DNA of 64,000 bases, from positions 1,240,001-1,304,000 of the forward strand of contig NZ_CP021108.1 in assembly GCF_002119685.1 (NCBI RefSeq), given 5' to 3'. Made by a program: the position numbers and the translations under genes. The notes under the pieces were generated by a model. The model was not told the origin of the DNA, ran no database searches, and worked only from the letters and a program-made list of their open reading frames with translations. This DNA is from Bordetella genomosp. 8 (lineage in GTDB: Bacteria; Pseudomonadota; Gammaproteobacteria; Burkholderiales; Burkholderiaceae_B). The stretch's first letter is position 1; every line of letters starts with the position of its first letter. Of this stretch, positions 59,818 to 64,000 are shown piece after piece.

Positions 59818-62676
59818 ATGGCTAAAACGAAGAAGTTGCTCAAGGCAACGCTCGCGCTCAGCGCAACGTATTGCGGCGGCGTCATGGCCGCCGACCTGGT
59901 CGTGGGGCCGACCGATACCAGGCTCATCGATGGCTCCGCCAGTTTTCCGGGGGGCGTGGACGTCAACGGCGGCACCCTGGTGATCGGCAGCACCGGTCCG
60001 GGCGCCGGCACCACCCTCGACGGGAATGTCGCCGCGACCGCGGGCGCCACCGTCGGCGGTTTCGGCGCGGTGAACGGCGATCTCAGCCTGACGGGAAATG
60101 CGCGCGTCGCGCCAGGCTACCCCGTGGGTACGCCGACCGGGGTGTCCAACGGGAATATGGTCGTCAACGGCAACCTGTCCATCAGCAATGCCGCGTTCGA
60201 CTTCGAAACCGGCTATGCCGGGCTGCCGATTACGCAGCCTGGAACCGGCGACAACATCACCGTGGGCGGCAACGTCGCACTCAACAACGCCACGCTGAAT
60301 GTCTCGGTGAATACGCTGGGGGTCAACGCCGGCTATTACCGGATCATGTCGTACGGCGGTACCTTGAGCGGCAACGGCCTGGCCCTGGGCACCGTCAGCG
60401 GCGATTCGCTGCCCGCCGCCACCATTCAATCGCTGACGGGCGACAAGCAGATCAACCTTATCCTGGGTCCGAGCACGACCAATCTCTGGAACGGCAATGG
60501 CGTGGCGTCCGCGACCCGTGCCGGCGGCGGCGATGGAACGTGGACGGCCGCCAGCACGAACTGGAACAGCCCCACCAACGCCACGGGAGCGCTGCCCGAT
60601 GGCGGGTACGCCATCTTCACCGGCGCCGCGGGATTGGTGACGGTCGACGGCGGTGCCGGAGCGGTGCGCGTGTCGGGCATTCAGTTCGCCACCGACCGAT
60701 ACCGCCTGCAGGGCGCTCCCATCACCCTGGTCGCCAGTGGCGGCAATCCACCGGCGATCGTGGTGGGTGACGGCACCTACGCGTCGGGCCAGTTCGTCGA
60801 CACCATCGACAATCCTCTGCAAGGCACGAGCGGTTTCGTCAAGACCGGCCCCGGGTCGGTCATCCTGAATGCCGACAGCAGCGGGCTCAGCGGCCCCATC
60901 CTGATCGCCGACGGCGCCCTGGAGATCAATGGCAAGCTGAACGGCCCCATCGACATCGGGCGTGAGGTCGTGCTGGCCGGCGTGGGCCAGGTCGGCAGCA
61001 CCACGCTATATCCCACCGCGGTCATCTCCCCCGGCAATGACGCGTCGCCGATCGGCACGCTGACGGTCAACGGCAACCTTACCTTCGGCCAGGACACCAT
61101 CTATCGGGTGCATGCGGATCCGGCCAGCAGCGCCAGCGATCACATCCACGTGACCGGCATCGCCTACCTGGACGGTACCGTCGCGCACGTGGGGCCCAAT
61201 GGCAACTATGCGCCGCGCACGACGTACAACATCCTGACGGCGGACGGGGGCATCCAGGGGCGGTTCACCGGTGTGTCGAGCGACTACGCGTTCCTGACCC
61301 CGACGCTGAGCTATGACCCGAAGAATGCGTTCATGACGTTGACCCGCAACGACGTACCGATAGGCAGCGTAGGCAACACGGGCAACCAGGGCAGCGTGGG
61401 CGGCGCGCTGGATAACGAAGCGCCGCCGGCCAACGGTAACGGGGCGCCAGCGGCGGGCAATGGCGGCGCCGGCGGCGGCACTGGTGGCGCCACCGGTGCC
61501 AGCGGTGCAAGTGGCGCGAATGGCGGTGCCGGCGTGGGCGGCGTGCCGGGCGGCGGCAATGGCGCCGCGGGCTCGGTGGCCGGCGCGGCCACCGGTACTG
61601 GCGCCAGCCAGGTCGCCGCGGCGGTTCTCGCCATGACGCCGGAACAGGCGCGTTCGGCCCTGAACATGCTTTCCGGTGAGGCCTACGCCAGCACCGCCAG
61701 CGTGTTGCAGGGCCTGGGCGACACCGTGCGCACGCTGCCGATGGCCCATCTGCGTGGCAACCTGGACGCACCGGCGGTGGCGGGACGGCCGACGGCGCAA
61801 TTGGGAGCGCCATCCGCCGACGCCTTTCCAAGCAGCGGCGCATCGCCGGTGTGGGCACAGGTGTTCGGCAACTGGCGCACCTTCTCGGGCGACGGCAATG
61901 CGTCCCGTGTGCGGCAATCCGATGGCGGGCTGTTCGTCGGCGGCGACGGCGCGGTCGGCGGCGGCTGGCGGCTGGGCGGCGCGGTCGGCTACATCGGCAG
62001 CCACAGTTCCATCGACGACGTGTCGTCGCGCAGCAGCATCGACAGCTACACGGCGACGGTGTTCGGCGGGCGGAACTTCCAGGCGGGCGCTGGCCATTTC
62101 CGCTTTACCGCGGGCGCTGCCTACACCTGGCACGACATCGATACCAAGCGCGACGTGGCGGCGGGCGCCCTGAACCAGCAACTGGAATCGTCCTATCACG
62201 CCTCTTCGACGCAGCTGTTCAGCGAATTGGGCTACAACCTGCCCCTGGGCGACGCCTACACCATCGAACCGTTCGCGGGCGTGGCCTGGAACCAGTTGCG
62301 CACGCGCGCCTTCGATGAATCGGGCGGCACGGCGGCCTTGCACGGGTCGGCGGATAACAGCGACGTGACGAGCACCACGCTGGGCCTGCGCGGTTCATGG
62401 CAGTTCGAATCCGAGCGCGCGCCGGGGCGCCTGACCGCATCGCTGGGTTGGCGCCACGCCATGGGCGATGTGACGCCCAGGCAGGACCTGTCCTTCGACG
62501 GCGGCAGCACCTTCACGGTGGCGGGCGTCCCGATCGCCCGCGACGCCGCGGTACTCGGCCTGGGCATCGAGATGGCGATCACGCGCAACACCACCGCCGC
62601 GATCAGCTACGACGCGCAGTTCGGCGGCGGCAACCGGCAACAGGCGGGGCTGTTCAAGGTGGCCATGCGGTTCTAG
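59818..62676 (+). CDS. Autotransporter with outer-membrane beta-barrel (type V secretion)
   Basis: This 952-residue protein is secreted and anchored in the outer membrane. A signal peptide (MAKTKKLLKATLALSATYCG, cleaved near VMAA) is followed by a beta-helix-like passenger (about 25-515) with G- and N-rich repeats such as ALEINGKLNGPIDIG and TLTVNGNLTFGQDTIYRV. A Gly/Ala/Asn-rich linker (about 515-600) and a helical region (AMTPEQARSALNMLSGEAYAS) lead to the barrel (about 678-952; WAQVFGNWRTFSGDG, ending KVAMRF with the terminal Phe). There is no obvious protease or lectin motif; an adhesin-like role is likely. Phased repeats and a promoter lie upstream. Confidence 0.93.
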   Translation: MAKTKKLLKATLALSATYCGGVMAADLVVGPTDTRLIDGSASFPGGVDVNGGTLVIGSTGPGAGTTLDGNVAATAGATVGGFGAVNGDLSLTGNARVAPGYPVGTPTGVSNGNMVVNGNLSISNAAFDFETGYAGLPITQPGTGDNITVGGNVALNNATLNVSVNTLGVNAGYYRIMSYGGTLSGNGLALGTVSGDSLPAATIQSLTGDKQINLILGPSTTNLWNGNGVASATRAGGGDGTWTAASTNWNSPTNATGALPDGGYAIFTGAAGLVTVDGGAGAVRVSGIQFATDRYRLQGAPITLVASGGNPPAIVVGDGTYASGQFVDTIDNPLQGTSGFVKTGPGSVILNADSSGLSGPILIADGALEINGKLNGPIDIGREVVLAGVGQVGSTTLYPTAVISPGNDASPIGTLTVNGNLTFGQDTIYRVHADPASSASDHIHVTGIAYLDGTVAHVGPNGNYAPRTTYNILTADGGIQGRFTGVSSDYAFLTPTLSYDPKNAFMTLTRNDVPIGSVGNTGNQGSVGGALDNEAPPANGNGAPAAGNGGAGGGTGGATGASGASGANGGAGVGGVPGGGNGAAGSVAGAATGTGASQVAAAVLAMTPEQARSALNMLSGEAYASTASVLQGLGDTVRTLPMAHLRGNLDAPAVAGRPTAQLGAPSADAFPSSGASPVWAQVFGNWRTFSGDGNASRVRQSDGGLFVGGDGAVGGGWRLGGAVGYIGSHSSIDDVSSRSSIDSYTATVFGGRNFQAGAGHFRFTAGAAYTWHDIDTKRDVAAGALNQQLESSYHASSTQLFSELGYNLPLGDAYTIEPFAGVAWNQLRTRAFDESGGTAALHGSADNSDVTSTTLGLRGSWQFESERAPGRLTASLGWRHAMGDVTPRQDLSFDGGSTFTVAGVPIARDAAVLGLGIEMAITRNTTAAISYDAQFGGGNRQQAGLFKVAMRF

Positions 62677-62683
62677 CAAAACT

Positions 62684-62940
62684 CAGTCGATCTTCAGGTC
62701 GGCGTCCTTCACCACCTTCGTCCATTTCTTCGTTTCGGCCGCGACGAAGGCGCCGAAGTCTTGGGGTGTGCTGTACGAGACCTCATCGCCTTGCGCCGCC
62801 GGGCTGGCCTGCACGGTCTTGTCGGGCAATGCGATCTGCCGTCATGGCCGCCGGTCCCCCGCTGTAGGGAATATGGGTGGTGCCGAGTCCGTTTGCCTGC
62901 TTGAACAGTTCGCCCGCCAGCTGTGGGAAGCGGACAGCGC
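62684..62940 (-). pseudogene. Broken Bug receptor gene (internal and N-terminal deletion)
   Basis: Two Bug segments remain on the minus strand. One has AGELFKQANGLGTTHIPYSG, the ligand-side motif. The other, in a different frame, has TPQDFGAFVAAETKKW and the ending KVVKDADLKID followed by TGA. Roughly one hundred central codons and the whole N-terminus are missing, so no functional protein is made. It directly abuts the GntR remnant at about 62950, which implies that one deletion joined two genes. Confidence 0.8.
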
Positions 62941-62957
62941 GAGCCCACCAGTCCATG

Positions 62958-63128
62958 TCCATTGGCATCGCGGATGCCGAGACGGCACGGCTGCTGCGCG
63001 TGTCAGCTGGCAGTCCGGTCGTGAACGTGACCCGCGTGTTCCTGGATGGCAAGGGGCTGATCCTGTACTACGCGGATGTGATCTATCGCGGCGATTGGGT
63101 GCGCTGGGAAATTGAGCTGCAGCCGTGA
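62958..63128 (+). pseudogene. C-terminal fragment of a GntR-type regulator (UTRA domain)
   Basis: The plus-strand frame encodes the end of a UTRA effector domain: SIGIADAETARLLRV, GSPVVNVTRVF and RGDWVRWEIELQ, ending at TGA. The N-terminal DNA-binding domain and most of the sensor are absent. UTRA-containing GntR proteins bind small metabolites. It touches a broken Bug gene on the other strand, so the fragment is a deletion relic. Confidence 0.8.
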
Positions 63129-63164
63129 TCGGCGCGGGCGACTACCCGCGCCGCCGACCATGCG

Positions 63165-63974
63165 TTACGGCTTCAGCGAATCAAGCAAGGCGCCGACTTC
63201 GACGGCCTGCGCGCGCAACAACTTCGCCATTGCCTCGACTCTGTCTCCGGATAGGCGTTCGGCAATGGCGGAGATGCTCAACGCACAGACGGGCCGCCCC
63301 TCGCGGTCCGGTATCGCGCAGCCGATAGCCCAGATCGCCGGCACGATCTTCCCGCGCATGAGAGCGTAGCCGTTCGACCGCGTGGCCTGTACATCGGCGA
63401 GGATTTCATCCAGCGAATAGCTGGGGTAGTCTCCGAGCCACTTCCGGTTTCTTTCCAGCATACGGGCGACCGTTCCATCATCCATGGCGGAAAGCAGCGC
63501 CAGACTGCCCGCGCCCACACCTAGAGGACGACGGTCGCCCACATTGAGCACCAGCGTACGGATAGGAAAGCTGCCGAGTTCCCGCGCGATGCATACGGCG
63601 CCGGAGCCCTCGACGACTGACGCGAACACGGTGTCGCCACTGACCCGTGCGACCTCCTCAAGCGCCCGCCGGCACGCACTCGCATACGACTGCGCAAGCG
63701 CGCTTGCGCCAAGCAGTGCAATCGTGGATCCCAACCTGTAGCGTTTGCTTTCCAGGTCTTGGTAGACCAGACCGGCGTCAGCGAGGGCGGCCAGCAGGCG
63801 GTGCGTTGTGCTTTTGCCAAGTTCGGTCTCGCGGCCTACATCGGTAAAACTGGCGCCGTCCGGGGCATATCGGCCAATCGCCTTGAGCACGTTGGCGAGT
63901 CGCATGACGACCTTCATGGACCCGTCAGGGCCGGTGTCGTCGATCACATCTTGGTATGGCTGGCGGGGCGGCAT
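63165..63974 (-). CDS. IclR-family transcriptional regulator
   Basis: This 269-residue regulator has a winged helix-turn-helix (about residues 25-80: VVMRLANVLKAIGRYAPDG, ELGKSTTHRLLAALADAG) and the effector domain (ASVVEGSGAVCIAREL, VGDRRPLGVGAGSLALL). The C-terminus ends DSLKP. It faces the right edge of the window, so the gene divergent from it may lie outside. Its relation to the neighbouring GntR/Bug scar cannot be judged. IclR proteins in such settings usually control nearby catabolic or transport genes; effector unknown. Confidence 0.93.
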   Translation of the reverse strand: MPPRQPYQDVIDDTGPDGSMKVVMRLANVLKAIGRYAPDGASFTDVGRETELGKSTTHRLLAALADAGLVYQDLESKRYRLGSTIALLGASALAQSYASACRRALEEVARVSGDTVFASVVEGSGAVCIARELGSFPIRTLVLNVGDRRPLGVGAGSLALLSAMDDGTVARMLERNRKWLGDYPSYSLDEILADVQATRSNGYALMRGKIVPAIWAIGCAIPDREGRPVCALSISAIAERLSGDRVEAMAKLLRAQAVEVGALLDSLKP

Positions 63975-64000
63975 GTTGCGGATTCTACTGAAAAACGCAT

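Noticed and set aside
59490..59825. A 111-codon plus-strand frame before the autotransporter
   Set aside because: It contains the phased repeats and promoter, so it is control DNA; its tail overlaps the autotransporter start in another frame.
1..64000. CRISPR arrays, prophage, transposases or restriction systems
   Set aside because: None was found on reading either strand; all repeats seen are short and isolated.

Overview
The window is GC-rich DNA with no sign of plasmid, phage or transposase genes. It looks like chromosome of a betaproteobacterium of the Alcaligenaceae (Bordetella/Achromobacter type). The grounds are several tripartite-tricarboxylate (Bug) periplasmic receptors, many IclR and LysR regulators, a phasin, an Alcaligenaceae-style porin, an autotransporter and the general gene style. 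The genus is an inference from gene content, not a computed placement.

Region 1 to 7.5 kb holds a minus-strand cluster: a LysR regulator, a ring-opening cyclic-amide hydrolase (barbiturase / cyanuric acid hydrolase family) and a complete BMP-type ABC importer (receptor, double ATPase, two permeases). Together they look like uptake and opening of a pyrimidine- or triazine-like ring. PepP follows.

Region 7.5 to 10.7 kb is rich in RNA regulation. A yybP-ykoY (manganese) riboswitch precedes a CaCA-type cation exchanger. A second long leader, with its own promoter, an 18-codon leader peptide and two mutually exclusive hairpins, precedes a small protein resembling the soluble C-terminal domain of MgtC. 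A porin ends the region.

Region 10.7 to 34.3 kb is mostly housekeeping: CtaG-like protein, galU, BepA-like protease, YheT-like hydrolase, ilvE divergent from azlCD, rhlE, a thioredoxin-like protein, an EI24 membrane protein, a CinA-type protein, a phasin, pyrD, the two N-end-rule aminoacyltransferases bpt and aat, a Nudix hydrolase and an aldose 1-epimerase. Inside it sits an accessory block at 22.2 to 27.6 kb with an IclR regulator, amidase, LysR regulator and two Bug receptors.

Region 34.3 to 64 kb begins with tRNA-Cys and is then catabolic and accessory. It contains a LysR/SDR/RraA group and an operon of aldehyde dehydrogenase, a ThDP enzyme, a ketopantoate-reductase-like enzyme and a Bug receptor. 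Two divergent exported alpha/beta hydrolases, an MFS pump and a YdcF-like protein come next. A Rid-family protein follows, with an adjacent nitrate/taurine-type ABC importer. A five-gene minus-strand operon then carries an ACMSD-like amidohydrolase, an LVIVD-repeat protein, an MFS transporter, a C-C-bond-type hydrolase and an IclR regulator. The end holds a 952-residue autotransporter, a scar of two broken genes (Bug and GntR fragments) and another IclR regulator.

The items most worth following up are the attenuator-like leader at 8793-9210, the riboswitch-controlled exchanger, the barbiturase transporter cluster, the phased repeats before the autotransporter, and the Rid protein that lacks the conserved arginine.
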